Numbered from the stretch's first letter, positions 45,384 through 57,327 are shown. The stretch is DNA of 64,000 bases from Axinella damicornis (GCA_963931865.1 OZ007506.1:1261627-1325626); one strand, 5' to 3'. A program made the numbers and translations. The notes: generated from the sequence alone by a model not told the origin.

Positions 45384-48037
45384 GGGGAAGGAGAGGAGTC
45401 CTCCAAATCTTCCTCTTCTCTGTCTCAGAATTCCAAATTCTCTCCACATCCTCCTCCACTTTCATCCTTAATCTCTCTTACTGCTATACATGAACTCTGA
45501 AGAAGAATCTCTGCTTCATCCAAAGCCAGAACTACTCGGGTATGTGTACATTTGCTCCAAGACTTGTTGCATGAAGCTAAACCAGTTTTGATATCCCGGA
45601 CCTGTAGACTGAAGTTCTGACAGTGCGAGACACTTCAGGGATCAGTTCAACGTGGAGTGAAGCTACAACAGTGGATGGTATGTAATAGTGTTGCTAGAGC
45701 AAGGATACCTCAACTTCCTGCCTGATTTTGGTGTATTAAGTTTGTTTCTGCAATTACTGCTGATGTTCCAATCTTCCATTTCAGTGCAGGGTCCAGACAG
45801 TGCACTAGATGATATGCACCCTAACTACCCTCCCTTTACCCCTCCCCCTTCCCCTGAACACCTACGTCCAGCCCACCCGCCCTCTTCCACTCCAACCACC
45901 TTAACACCAACACTAACTCCGATAAAAGACCTTGAATTGACCCCTGCCCCCACCCCACTCAAACTGACATCAGCAAGCAGAGCACCTGTAAATTCGGTCA
46001 CCACCAAACAGTTTGGGTCTTCTCGCACGCCATTGACCTCTGAGAGAGCTCCTGCCTCTGAACATCCACTACATGGGCAACCAAGGCCACAACCTGCTGG
46101 AATCTCACCTACAGGTACAGCAGCCATTGCCAGACACTTTCCAGTTTCTGATTGTTCAGATCAGAGCAATGATCTTCATCATTTGTTGAGTCTCCGTGGG
46201 TACAGGAACAAAACAGCTGCGACTTCAGTTCCACCACACACTCAGCTCCCGGTCACTTCACATTTGACTAGTGAGAGCACTCATAGAGCAGTTAGCGAAA
46301 CCAGAGATGCTGCCGGTAGTGGAGAGCTGGAGAAGGGAGGAATGGAAAGGGGAGGAAGAAGAGGAGGGGGAGGAGGAGGAGGAAGAGGAGAGAGAGGAGA
46401 AGGAGGAGGAGAGGGAAGTAGTCGGGAGAGCAGCCCTGAGAGCTGGCACAGTCTGGCACCACACGAAGGAGAGGAGGAGGAGGAGGGAATACCCATTCAG
46501 CAAGTGAAAGAAGCAGCTGGTGAAGAAGGTAGGGTAGTTTAGGCAGCCAGTGGTGCTGGTGGCAGTTGAGATTGGGAGCTATGATGTATTTGCTGTTCCA
46601 CTGTAGATGAAGTGCGGGGAATTCAGGATGGAAAGTTTCAAGTGAGTGTAGTCCGTTACACCCTTCCTGTGTATTAATGATGAGCTTCACTCTCACTCAC
46701 ACACGTGCCTCTCACACCAACACGCATGCACCTCTCACACACCTACACATAACATCTCACACACACCTCACTGACACAGCCCTCTCTAAAAGACATAAGC
46801 AGCCACATGGAACAGCTCACTCATCTGGTTGAGAGAATGTCAGCCCGTTTTGTAATCCTTGAGACGCAGTTGAAACTGGTTGAGCCGCAGGAGCAGAAAG
46901 CACCACCATCGTCCCTCACTGGTAACACCACTTGGACAACACTCCCTCTGTCTGAAAACCATGGCATGAAAATGGTCACAGTGGCAGAACGGGCTGCTTC
47001 ACCTCTCCATTACGACAAAAACACAGGGAGCCAACCACCCCCACCACTGCTAGCTCCCAGCCAGACCGACACTGAAACTCCAGCAAAGATGAGAAGCATA
47101 CTGAAACATCCGTCATCATGTCATGTGGCAGCAGGAAGGGAATTGCTGCCACCATGCCCTAGTCCCACTTCATCACGTCACATGGCTAGTGCAACCCCAT
47201 TGAATTCTTGGGCAGCGTGTTCACCATTGAACTGGTCCCCCTATTCCAAGTCCAACGATCAGCGGTCTAGAGAGATCCAGTCACCTTCTAAATGTATCTA
47301 TCCCAGATCCCCAGCAAAGCCATGGTCTGTGTACCAGGCAACAGGTGGCCTTCACTCCACTCCCACCACACCAGTGAGTTACCCCGGGCCCCTCCTGTCC
47401 ACCCCCCTTCACCTTCAATTCCACTGTCCTTGCTTGTGCTCATTTAAAAGTGTTCTCCCCTTCAATTTCCACTCTTCTGACATTCCACACCCCCACACGT
47501 TTGCATGCACATTGCACACACACACACACATACTACAGGATGACACCAAAAAAATGATTGAGAACCTCAGGAACAGGTACAAAACCAGTTATTATTACAG
47601 GGTTGTAGCAGTTGTTTCATCCATAAAGAAGTTTGGATGATTTTAATGTCACTCCAATGACTGTATATATTTTGGGGGTAGTACAAGCCTCCGGTCCATC
47701 AACAATTAACAATTGAATTAGTTGACAAATCAACTGAAGTTGAGAGGACTGCCCATGTAAAGCTTGTGATGAAATTCTCTCATTCCTACTCAATCAGTCG
47801 ATTAGTCATGCAAACCACAAGTCAGTTAATTAGTCGACTAAGGAAATTCCTTACTCATTTGAGCTCTAACTTTTAGCTGTGGAAACAGATTGAATTCAGT
47901 TGCTATAACTCCTACCATGACTGCATTTACTCACATTTCATTCCTGTGGTTGTGTGTGTCTCTGTGGTTTCAGGGCCAGGAGGACAAAGGATTTTCTTCA
48001 GAAGGTGAACAGCCAAAACCCGAGGACTCAGGACTAG
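44249..48037 (+). CDS. CEP44: CEP44-like centrosomal protein
   Basis: Ten exons chain in phase: 44249-44352, 44813-44960, 45180-45334, 45503-45539, 45608-45677, 45785-46528, 46607-46641, 46780-47373, 47539-47576, 47974-48037; about 662 aa. The N-terminal 135 residues match CEP44: TGDIKNNLMKLLREI, PVLHESLMHYSLPF, LYGKNDLRFLEGLYK, QFLSTGFAERKILLTIDVLC. A long Pro/Ser/Thr-rich and Glu/Gly-rich linker replaces the shorter vertebrate middle. The coiled segment HMEQLTHLVERMSARFVILE and the C-terminal TKKMIENLRNR follow. The second ATG is preferred because vertebrate CEP44 starts just before TGD; the first ATG is 44234. CEP44 acts at centrioles and binds microtubules through its N-terminal calponin-homology-like domain. 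Exon 4 is the least certain. Small microsatellites lie in exon 6 (GGA) and after exon 3 (GA, 45341-45381). Confidence 0.86.
44687..44726. repeat. Short hairpin MITE in CEP44 intron 1
   Basis: TTAGCCTTGTTCTCTCC ... GCGGCCTGGGAACGAGGCT. The right end is canonical, the left end diverged. The copy of this intron at 56.5 kb lacks the GGCCTGGGAACGAGGCT segment, suggesting insertion after duplication or loss in the copy. Confidence 0.5.
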
Positions 48038-48351
48038 GATATTGACGGACTCATAACATCTTTTGTGCATAAGTTACGTATGTATAATGTCATGTATTTA
48101 CTTAGTATGACATTGTATGTATGTTGACAAAGTGCTGTATGTGTTGTCAAATGCCGAAAGTTGGATAACCAATGAACTGCTTTGCATAATTCACATACCT
48201 ATACTAGTCTCATTCACTGCATGTGTGGTGGAGGTCTGGGTAATCTGATCAGGGAATTTTGTATAACTGGACCTCTATATATATATATAGCTAGACTCAC
48301 ACATTTGTATAATTATATATGCAGGATGATGTCACTATATTATATGAATGA

Positions 48352-48672
48352 ATGAATTTTATTGACAATTCTAAGCCAGGGCGGCCCATTAGTCGGACCC
48401 ACTTTTTACTTGAATGTAACTCCTATGCAGACGAGTGGTGCCTACTATTTCAATCCATAGCAGCCCACCTCCCCTCTTTCTTTCCCTCTCTTGGGGTAGA
48501 GCAGAAATTTGTACTCTCCACGGACCCCACCGTAATCATGTGTGTTGCCAAGTTTGTCCATGTATGTTTTTTGAAACGTAATGAGTTAATTAGTTGTTTA
48601 TGTTCTCATCCTCTACTACATCTCTTCCCCTTTTATGACAGAGTGGACAATATCGCTGACCTGCTGGAATAG
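48352..48672 (+). pseudogene. Fragment of retroelement C-terminal domain
   Basis: An open frame with THFLLECNSYADEWCLLFQS resembles the Cys/His-containing tail domain that follows RT in some LINE-like elements (consensus H-F-L-x-x-C-x-x-Y). A second, longer version lies at 53277-53860 on the other strand. No RT core is present. Tentative. Confidence 0.4.
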
Positions 48673-48779
48673 GTCTTGGTTGATGATATCTTCCCCTCTC
48701 AATCTGGAGGGGGTGACAGCTTATGCAAAAGCAGCAGACTCCTTATCATGTAGCAGATAAAGAATCGAGTAATCTGATT

Positions 48780-49330
48780 GGTGCATTTTGTACAATTGCA
48801 TGCTCTGTACTGTAAACATGTTTACACGCGCACGCAGAGTGCTGACAATTATATATTAAGCAGGTATAGTACCGTCTCGCATACATGTACGTGACCTTTG
48901 AACCTCCGTCATATAAAACGAAGCTGCTAGCGGCGCGGCGCGGCAGACGGCCAAGGAGCGGCGCGCGCTCTGCTTGTATATAAGAGCCGCTTTCCGTCAA
49001 ATTTTACCCCAGTTCAGTGCACCCGGTGTGCTTCGGTATGCCATCTTCCTGGGTTCTGCAATAAACTCATACTTCTTGGGAGAATCGATGATGTGAGCAG
49101 GGTCTCTCAGAGCACACCATAGATAATTATAGTCCCTACCCTAGGGACTATTATCTATGAGCGCTCGAGCACACCGGGTGCACTAAGCACCCCCACAATA
49201 ACAAACAGAATATAGCTAGCTAGTAAGATAGCTAGAGCTAAGAATCGATGTGTAGTCGAACACGCTGTCACACAAGGACGATTCGAGCTCTATAGTTGAA
49301 CACGCCGTCACACTAGTCTCGTCGTTCCCA
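48780..49330 (+). repeat. Promoter-like repeat segment, copy 1
   Basis: It holds TATATAAGAG (48976-48985), then GGTTCTGCAATAAACTCATACTTCTTGGGAGAATC (split here: GGTTCTGCAATAAACTCATA and CTTCTTGGGAGAATC), and AGAGCACACCGGGTGCACTA-like sequence. The same order recurs at 55440-55690. A palindrome around TAGATAATTATAGTCCCTA / TAGGGACTATTATCTA interrupts it near 49120-49160. No coding region is evident. Confidence 0.5.
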
Positions 49331-49392
49331 GTCTCAGCGAGGATCGCTTCAGCGCAGTGTTGATATCATAGTCCCTATAATATTATCTAGCT

Positions 49393-49470
49393 ACATGTAT
49401 GTCTCGTTCGATCCCCCAGCGTTTTGTACAGTATGCGACAAAAAGCTGGGGAGAAGCCTGGGAACGTGTC
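49393..49470. repeat. Hairpin MITE, diverged ends
   Basis: GTCTCGTTCGATCCCCCAGC and GCTGGGGAGAAGCCTGGGAA ends with a paired TTTTGTACAGTATGCGACAAAAA middle. Same core as the 28474 and 50503 copies. Confidence 0.6.
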
Positions 49471-49550
49471 GATACTGCACAAGGATGATAGTGGTACTAT
49501 AGTAGCGGCGGGGACCATTTCATGGTAAACATGGAACAGCTAGCTATGTA

Positions 49551-49552
49551 GG

Positions 49553-49593
<41 letters not shown>
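49551..49593. repeat. (GATA)n microsatellite
   Basis: About ten uninterrupted GATA/TAGA units. Confidence 0.95.
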
Positions 49594-49829
49594 CATAGAT
49601 AATATAAACCGGAGGAGCTAAATATATAGCTAAACTGCCTTGGAACTTATTTCTATATTTATTTTGTCACATTTTACTTGCTGACATTTTCCCACGAAAC
49701 AAAGGCTCTGTGCAATACGGCTTTTGCAGTCAGTTAACTTGGCTAGCTAAAGTCGTAGCTATGGGAAGTACGATGGTGTTCCTGGGGTCTAGTAATTCGA
49801 TGAAGCCATGCAAGAGGACTGGACAGTAA

Positions 49830-52800
49830 TCAAGAAGCAGAGACTCTTCTTCAGAGTTTATGTACAGCAGCAAGCAACACAGACAGAATTAAGGATGAAA
49901 GTGGAGGACAAGGACATGGAGAACATTAGGCCTAGGTGTCCATTTCCAGCTCGTTGGCATATATAATTATCTGGCATCAGGCCATGCAGTCTGGCAGCCC
50001 TCACTTGCAGTTTTAATCCTTCAGTCATCTTTCACAACTTGCCGCAGGATTTCTCTTTCTCTGCTTCATCCAAGGCCAGGACTACTTGGGTACATGCATG
50101 TTTGCTCCTTTGTTCCAAGATTTGTTGCAAACCATGCAGTTTTGATATCCCGGACCTGTAGACTGAGGTTCTGACAGTGCGAGACACTTCACGAATCAAT
50201 TCAATGTGGAGTGAAGCTACAACAGTGGATGGTATGTAGGACGATAAGATTTAGTTGTGGAGGGGAAATCAAGCATTGTGCAATGTACTGAACATGACAG
50301 CTGTTTCATCGTAGCCATCTGAAGCAACAGAGTTACACACACACAGGCAGGCATTTTGGGGTATCTAAGTTTTGTCCTAAATTTATGAATATGGTTCTAA
50401 GTTTTCTAAGTTTGGGGCTGAAAACACGTTCATTGGCTGCAAAACTTAAGCTCGGTTCACGACTCAGTTTGTACTTTTCAAACATTGTTGGGTGTGTAAC
50501 TCATAGCCTCATTCCCAGGCCCAGCTTTTGTTGCTTGTAGTACGAAAAGCGTCAAAAGCTGGGTGTGGAGGCCTGGGAAAGAGGCTAGTAACGCATGTGT
50601 TGAACATGCTATCAGCTCCCTAAGTTATGATATGACTAGTAAGCCACTGGTATTCGTATTCAGCAGAATGCCGAGATGAAACCCTTAATCAGCTTAAAGA
50701 TTATGAAGTACCTTGCTGGCTGGTAACTTCTCATTCTCGGCTCAATTAAAACCACATAGTTTGAAAGTTGTGCATTAAGATTTTGCCCAGGGATCAGCAA
50801 CCTAGCTGTTTCCAACTTGGGAACTTAGAGCCCATGCCTTGATAATCAAATTAGGAGTGTAGTGGTGGTGGTGGTTAGGACATTATCATTCATACCCTTT
50901 AAGAGTTGCTAGAAAAGGGGCACCACAACCTCCTACCTATTCAGTTATTGTTTCAGCAATTACTGCTGATGCTCCAATCTTCAGTGCAGCGTCCAGACAA
51001 TAACTAAATGCTATGCACCCCAACTACCCCCCCCCCCCCCCCCCCCCTTTACCCCTCCCCCTGAACACCCACGTCCAACCCACCTGCCCTCTTCTACTCC
51101 CACCACCTTGACACCAACACTGACTCCGATAAAAGACCTTGAATTGACCCCTGCCCCCACCCCACTCAAACTGACATCAACAAGCAGAGCACCTGTAAAT
51201 TCAGTCGCCACCAAACAGTTTGGGGTCTTCCCGCACACTAGTGTCGTCTGAACATCCACCACACGGACAACCAATGCCAGGAATCTCAGCCAGACACTTT
51301 CCAGTTTCCAATTGTTCAGATCAGAGCAATGATCTTCGCCATTTGTTGAGTCTCCGTGGGTAGCTACAGGAACAAAACAGCTGCGACTTCAGTTCCACCA
51401 CACACTCAGCTACCGGTCACTTCACGTTTGACTATAGTGATAGCTGGTTAGCGAAACCAGAGACGCTGCCGGTAGTGGAGAGCTGGAGAAGGGAGGAAGG
51501 GAAGGAGGAGGAGGAGAGGGAAGTAGTCGGGAGAGCAGCCCTGAGAGCTGGCACAGTCTGGCACCACATGAAGGAGAGGAAGAGGAGGGAATACCCATTC
51601 AGCAAGTGAGAGGCAGCTGGTGAAGAAGGTAGGGTAGTTTAGGCAGCCAGTAGTGCTGGCGGCAGTTGAGATTGGGAGCCAGGATGTATTTGCTGTTCCA
51701 CTGTAGATGAAGTGCGGGGAATTCAGGATGGAAAGTTTCAAGTGAGTGAGTGTAGTCCGTTACACCCTTCCTGTGTAGTAATGATGTCTCACTCACACAC
51801 GTGCCTCTCACACCAACACACATGCACCTCACACACAACTACATCTCACACACACCTCACTGACACAGCCCTCTCTAAAGACATAAGCAGCCACATGGAA
51901 CAGCTCACTCATCTGGTTGAGAGAATGTCAGCCCGTTTTGTAATCCTTGAGACGCAGTTGAAACTGGTTGAGCCGCAGGAGCAGAAAGCACCACCATCGT
52001 CCCTCACTGGTAACACCACCAGGACAACACCCCCTCTGTCTGAAAACCATGGCACGAAAATGGTCACAGTGGCAGAACGGGCTGCTTCACCTCCTCATCA
52101 TGACCAAAACACAGGGAGCCAACCACCCCCACCACTGCTAGCTCACAGTCAGACCGACACTGAAACTCCAGCAAAGATGAGAAGCATACTGAAGCCTCCG
52201 TCATCATGTCATGTGGCAGCAGGAAGGGAATTGCTGCCTAGTCCTCCTTCATCACATCACATGGCAGCAGGAACAGTACTGCTATATACACTAGTGCAAC
52301 TCCATTGAATTCTTGGGCAGCTTATCCATGGACCGTCCCCCTATTCCAAGTCCAACGATCAGCTGTCTAGAGAGAGCCGGTCACCTTCTACATCTATCTA
52401 TCCCAGATCCTCATCCTTTGTACACCAGGCAACAGGTGGTCTTCACTCCACTCCCACCACACCAGTGAGTTGCCCCCCCCCCCCCCCCCCTTTTCAATTC
52501 CCCCAAATACTCCACCCCCACACGTTTGGACGCATACATACATCACAGGATGACACCAAAAAAAATGATTGAGAACCTCAGAAACAGGTGCAACTCAACA
52601 TTTCTTGCATGTCAACGGGTAGTAACGTGCCCAGACCCCCTCATCTTGGAATGAGACTAGCAAACTTGTCGAAAGGACCGGCCATAGCTACTCCATAGCA
52701 TGTAGAACAAAATTTATTTTCTGATGTCAGTGAAGTGATTTGTGCTGTGTAAAGCGAATTATCTCATTCCTACTCAATTAGTTGATTGGTCGTGCAGACC

Positions 52801-53005
52801 ACAAACCAACCTACGGAAATTCCCTAGTTGTGCCAATTAGTCGGCAAAGGAAATTCCTAGTCCTAATTTTTTTAGCTGTGGAAACATTGAATTTGCAAAG
52901 CAGTTACTATACCATGATTGTACATTTCATTCCTGTGGTTGTGTGTGTCTCTGGAAAGGATTTTCTTCAGAAGGTGAACACCCAGGACTTAGGACTAGGG
53001 TATTG
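49830..53005 (+). pseudogene. CEP44: Degenerate copy B of CEP44 exons 4-10
   Basis: Unprocessed copy (introns kept) of the CEP44 3' half. Exon-5-like sequence at about 50162-50231 (ACTGAGGTTCTGACAGTGCG) and exon 6 from about 50985, which hits a stop within ten codons (CCAGACAATAACTAA), are followed by the Pro-rich, GGA-rich and TEMPEST-free linker regions, exon 7 at 51706-51741, exon 8 from about 51875 (frameshifted before 52308), exon 9 near 52550 and exon 10 near 52960. The CEP44 N-terminal exons are absent. A short piece matching 45420-45515 lies in reverse orientation at 49838-49915, just before the forward copy. Poly-C runs at 51026-51048 and 52473-52490 disrupt it further. Confidence 0.82.
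50503..50588. repeat. Hairpin MITE, AGCTTTTGTTGC core
   Basis: TAGCCTCATTCCCAGGCC and GGCCTGGGAAAGAGGCTA ends; the core pairs CAGCTTTTG with CAAAAGCTG. Inside an intron of CEP44 copy B and absent from the equivalent place in copies A and C, so it inserted after duplication. Confidence 0.75.
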
Positions 53006-53276
53006 ACGGACTCATAACATCTTTGATGCATGCTATGTACATGTAGATGTATGTAGGTAGTGTGTAGTGTTGACACTCATTACGCCCCTCCTACCTGGCA
53101 CGTTTCCACATTACGACTATAAGTTGGATCACCATGACAAGGGACTTTGTACTGTTAACGTGTTGTAAGCATGTTTGTATATACGCAGGATGATGTCACT
53201 GAGACCATGAGTAATATATATACAAATACACAATTGTTAAAGTGAAAGTTTACGTTTTCCCATGAAACTATGGTAG

Positions 53277-53860
53277 CTACACAAACACATCTGTGAGCCA
53301 GATGATATGAACATTCTTTGAGTGCAAAATAAATATTAGCTTGTCGATAGAGCTCATGTGGGGAAAGGAACTGTTGAGGGATCTGCAGCAGTTAAATAGT
53401 TCGTCTCTGTAATAACCTCGCCACAACCAGCAAGTGATCAGAAAATGGGTTTCATTCTCAATTTCACTACACCTTGGACAGAGACGTTCCTCCAGTGGAG
53501 TAGGTTTAGGGAGGGAGTATCGGCCCGTTTCAATCCTTAGTGAGTGGGAACTAGACCGCAGTCTGGATACGAATATGTCGTGGGAGGTTGAGGTATGGTT
53601 CAAATATTAATTCAAGCCTTGTTTTGAACAAACGGTATGTTCTCAATTTTCTGGATGTTGCCAGATCACTTAACCATTGTTGTTGATATTGGTCCCAAAG
53701 TCTTTGCGTAAGCTTTTCAATGAATAGGTCATGTGGAATACTGTCTGGGTTGGGAAAACCCTGCTTTGTCGAGCACTGTCTTGACTGCCTGTGCCCACTG
53801 ACTGGGCTGCTCAGAAATATTTAGTTGGTACGCTTCCTGCAATAATGGAGGGATGTCCCA
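53277..53860 (-). pseudogene. Retroelement tail domain (RLCPRC...HFLITC)
   Basis: In minus sense the region reads KLRTYRLFKTRLELIFEPYL, then with one frame change SHSLRIETGRYSLPKPTPLE, ERLCPRCSEIENETHFLITC. This pattern (basic helix, R-x-C-x-x-C, E-x-E-x-H-F-L-x-x-C) is typical of the C-terminal domain of LINE-like RT proteins and related host copies. The RT core is missing, so it is probably a 5'-truncated insertion. Confidence 0.5.
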
Positions 53861-53908
53861 GTGTGTTGAAATACGTAACCATTTTTCCTAGTATATATAC
53901 TAGAGGCA

Positions 53909-54181
53909 AAAAATTTTCTCTGAAAAATTAAAAAGGATTTAGTGATGGCCTCTCACATTCGGAATTATTCCACCTCTCGAAAAAGCTAAGAAACAAGGAG
54001 AAATGCCATTAACCAGGCTCAGTCCCATCCCATTATAAAATGTAGAATTTAGGGACGGGATGGGACTGAGCCTGGTTAATGGCTTGTTTCTTAGCTTTTT
54101 CGAGAGGTGGAATAATTCCGAATGTGAGAGGCCATCACTAAATCCTTTTCAATTTTTCAGAGAAAATTTTTTGCCTCTAGT
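53909..54181. repeat. Long near-perfect palindrome, ~120-bp arms
   Basis: The left arm begins TAGAGGCAAAAAATTTTCTC and the right arm ends GAGAAAATTTTTTGCCTCTA. Between them GGCCTCTCACATTCGGAATT pairs with AATTCCGAATGTGAGAGGCC and CATTAACCAGGCTCAGTCCC pairs with its inverse. The loop (TTATAAAATGTAGAATTTAG) is about 25 bp. It is a MITE-like foldback element with nearly no divergence between arms. Confidence 0.85.
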
Positions 54182-55430
54182 TTGTGCACTTTTTCAAGCG
54201 CATGAAATGCGTAACTTCTTAGTCATGTTACGTGCAATGTCACCGTAAGGGTACGGGGGTAGCTACTGGATGTATGCCCTGATGTCAGATTTTAAGATGT
54301 GTTGCCATGTTAGCCTCATTCCTAGGCTCGAGCCTGAGACTACAGGCCATGTCAACAAAGCAAAGCTGCAACAGTCTCTCTTGATGGACGTGGACCTTCC
54401 ACTGGGCACTGAGCAGGCTTTGATGCTTCATTCTGTTTATATTATTCCATGTATTTTGTTGTCATGAATGTTTAGTGTTGTCTTTGCGGGGCGGACATGG
54501 GGGTGGGGCTCACCCTTCATCAGATCAGAGAGCTCGATGGCAGTCATGTAGCATGTGTAGGTCATGTGCTTGCAATGGCTCCAAGTACGTTCAAAACTCT
54601 AGCCTCACAGTGTTGGTCAGACGTTCTGCACTGTATTAGTCTAACAAGCTAGCCCTTCGCCCTCCAGCGCTCGATCGCTTTCAGTCGGTCCGTGCTGGGG
54701 AAAATTGGAGGGGCTAGCCCGCTAGACTAACACTGTATTACGTCATGAAAACAAAGCCACGCCTCCATGATGGCAGAGTCACGATAGATCTTGACAAGAA
54801 CAGGTTGGTAGAAATTCCTCATAGCGGTAGGAACCACCAGACGACGGATTCACAAGGATTCTGTTAGTGTATCAAACGCAGCCATCACAAGCAAAAAGAA
54901 CACAAAATGCGCTTGCATTTGGATTGCGCATGCGCAATTGTCGAACGCGTGACCTCATTGCCTCAAAATGGCGTCGTGCTAGAATGCCATCGGATCGTAG
55001 CTAGCTATAACTGCTGGTCTTACCAGTTTGCAGACAAATGTGGTCATGGCGAGTGCTACGGCGATAGCGGTGTTGTCCTGTGCGTAAATTAGCTCAAGAA
55101 GTGGTTTAGTTGGTAAGCTATCGTTACGCAAAGTCTTGTATGAGAAAGAAAGAAAGAAGTTCTAAAGAAGATGACGAAATCGGACTTTTCTCCGCGACTT
55201 GTTCATCGACTCCCGCGTACTCTAGGGTACGTTTGTAAGTGTTTTTGTGAACTGCTAGGCAGTATCATTCTATCTGCATGCTTGGTTTGAGGGGTTGTAT
55301 CTTCGTTGGCCGTTATCCTGCTGGTGCATCAGTATGGTAAAATCGAAATTTCCTTGGCCATCCCTAAAATAGAGAACGCTACCGCGTTCTCTGATATAAA
55401 TTATACCGGGTATACGTAGTTGTTAAACAG
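54182..55430. other. Intergenic, no supported gene
   Basis: Repeat-like sequence only. It includes a palindrome at 54645-54725 (AGTCTAACAAGCTAGCCC ... GGGCTAGCCCGCTAGACT). No conserved coding frame is apparent. Confidence 0.45.
54645..54725. repeat. Hairpin element, TAGTCTA/TAGACTA ends
   Basis: TTAGTCTAACAAGCTAGCCC on the left is mirrored by GGGCTAGCCCGCTAGACTAA on the right around a GC-rich loop with a CGATCG core. Confidence 0.6.
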
Positions 55431-55439
55431 TAATTTGAT

Positions 55440-55910
55440 TGGTGCACGTGCTATAAATTGAATGACGTCATTACCGACATCGCTCGGCCGGCTATAAGAA
55501 CCGCGCTCACTGTCGACGCGTCATATTTTTTCCTTGTTGTACTAGAATTGTTTGTGCTCGGCAATTTTTCAGTTTTCTTGGTTCTGCAATACGCTCATAC
55601 TTCTTGGGAGAATCGTTCATGATGTGAGCAGGACCTCAGAGCACACCGGGTGCACTAGCACCCCCACAATGAATAACAAACAGAAACCAACAAGTACAGA
55701 GCTAGCTACTTTCCTTTGTTGACGGCGTGTTAGCTGGCGCCATGGCAGACGGTCCGCGACCGTCATGAATGGCATGTATGCACCTCATCGACTGTAGCTA
55801 CTTCGACTGCTTTGAGCTCATCACTGAGCTCGTAGGCAACTTCTTAGCAGAATGATTCGTGATGTGACTGAGCAGAGCCCACCAGGTGCACCAGGACCCC
55901 CCAGACAGAA
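55440..55910 (+). repeat. Promoter-like repeat segment, copy 2 plus partial third
   Basis: A TGACGTCA CRE palindrome (55464-55471) and CTATAAGAACCG (55491-55502) precede GGTTCTGCAATACGCTCATA, CTTCTTGGGAGAATC and AGAGCACACCGGGTGCACTA. A third partial copy (ACTTCTTAGCAGAATGATTC, GTGATGTGACTGAGCAG) follows at 55838-55880. It matches 48780-49200 in order and precedes CEP44 copy C as the first precedes copy B. Confidence 0.5.
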
Positions 55911-56324
55911 TCTTCCTTGTGTGACCGCGAACGGTCTCTGCGGGCGCGCTGTGACATGTATCTTCGAGCTCGTATTTATTTGGAGAATCATGAGCAAATC
56001 ACAACTTGGCTATAAGGTAACAGAGGGGATTTTTTTTTCCCGGCCAAATAACATAATACAGTCTGAGACTGAGACGTGCATATAGAGGTGTGTTAGGGTG
56101 GCGAGTGATATAAAAGAACAAATGTAAGACAGAGTCAACTAAAAAAGTGAGTTCAGTAGTTCAAATGAAAAAGGACGGTTTCAAGGCAAGCGCTTTGACC
56201 AGTTCTCCAACACGGTTTGAACCCCTCCGTAATGCTGCTTAACTGGATGAAGCCAAACAATGCTGTGTGCACAGGCCATACACACAGACATTTATTTCCC
56301 TCACCAGAAAAACAAACACCACTT

Positions 56325-56410
56325 CTGGGGATCGAACCTAGCTGCAGCACCTCCGCCTAGCTGGGCACCCAGTCGAGATGTTATCCCACTACGCCAATCT
56401 GCCGCGGTTT
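56325..56410 (-). repeat. tRNA-derived SINE head
   Basis: In minus sense the sequence contains TGGCGTAGTGG, an RNA polymerase III A-box match, and GGTTCGATCCCC, an exact B-box, about 50 bp apart, inside a tRNA-like layout starting GCAGATTGGCGTAGTGG. The arms do not fold as a clean functional tRNA, and more repeat-like sequence continues towards 56150. Most likely a SINE. Confidence 0.55.
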
Positions 56411-56429
56411 CCAGACAGTCTTTTAATTC

Positions 56430-56640
56430 CGGACACAGCATTCATGCCCCTCGCATTCGCTCTGTTAGCAATTCTTCCGAATTATGGTAAGTGTGCATGC
56501 ATACCCTAGGCCTACCTACAAACTTTTCAATGCTGAGCAGTTGTTAGCAAAAACTGCTCCTAGAGAGTGAAAGCTGGGGCCGTGTCCGGAAATCCCCTGC
56601 TGTCCGGAAACCCCCTCCGTTACCTAAGCTACCCGAGGTG
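56430..56640 (+). pseudogene. CEP44: Copy of CEP44 intron 1 fragment
   Basis: The segments CCGGACACAGCATTCATGCC, GGTAAGTGTGCATGCATACC, and GGCCGTGTCCGGAAATCCCC match 44450-44780 of CEP44 intron 1 in the same order. It lies 1.2 kb before copy C, so the duplication that gave copy C once reached at least into the first intron. Confidence 0.6.
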
Positions 56641-56994
56641 GAAGTTCAGACAGAGAACATGCTCATTTGACATTTCAGGCATTGCATACAAAAACAGCAC
56701 ACTCGCTGAGTCAACACTGCCAGCAAATTTCTCGGGGGTACACCCCCTTGAAGACACCCTCCCCGGGCCCCCAAGTTCCATCCTATATGTGGGGAGTGTC
56801 CGTGAAACATCTCCACTGAACCTTTTGTGTGGGGCATAATTAGTCTAGCCCACTAGACTAGGGGCATAATATTATAGTCAAATGAATATTCAAGTGAAAG
56901 CTCCCTCCCTCACTTTGGACTCAGTAGTGTAGTGTATGGATTGGGAGACTCATGATAGTATCGTAGAGTCGGTAGACTCTATATGTAGGGATAC

Positions 56995-57215
56995 ATGAAC
57001 TGCAACATGTAACACATGGGGAACGAATAAGTCACTTGTCGCATGTGTAACACATGGGGAACGTATAAGTCACTTGTCGCACGTGTAACACATGGGGAAC
57101 GTGTAACACATGGCGAACGTATAAGTACGTCACTTGTCGCATGTGTAACACATGGGGAACGAACGTATAAGTCACTTGTCCCTCGTGTAACACATGGGGA
57201 ACGTTTAAGTCAGAC
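56995..57215. repeat. Minisatellite, ~36-bp unit
   Basis: About five to six copies of TGTAACACATGGGGAACG with TATAAGTCACTTGTCGCA, some truncated. It follows a terminus of the 15425/19590 element family (56960-56985). Confidence 0.85.
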
Positions 57216-57327
57216 TTAAACAGCCCGTGTCTGATATGCCCTATTCTCTTATAGTGGGGAACATTTAAGTCACTTGCAATTAATCCACTAATTTAAAAGT
57301 AAGGGGTCAACCCATGGTGCATGAATA

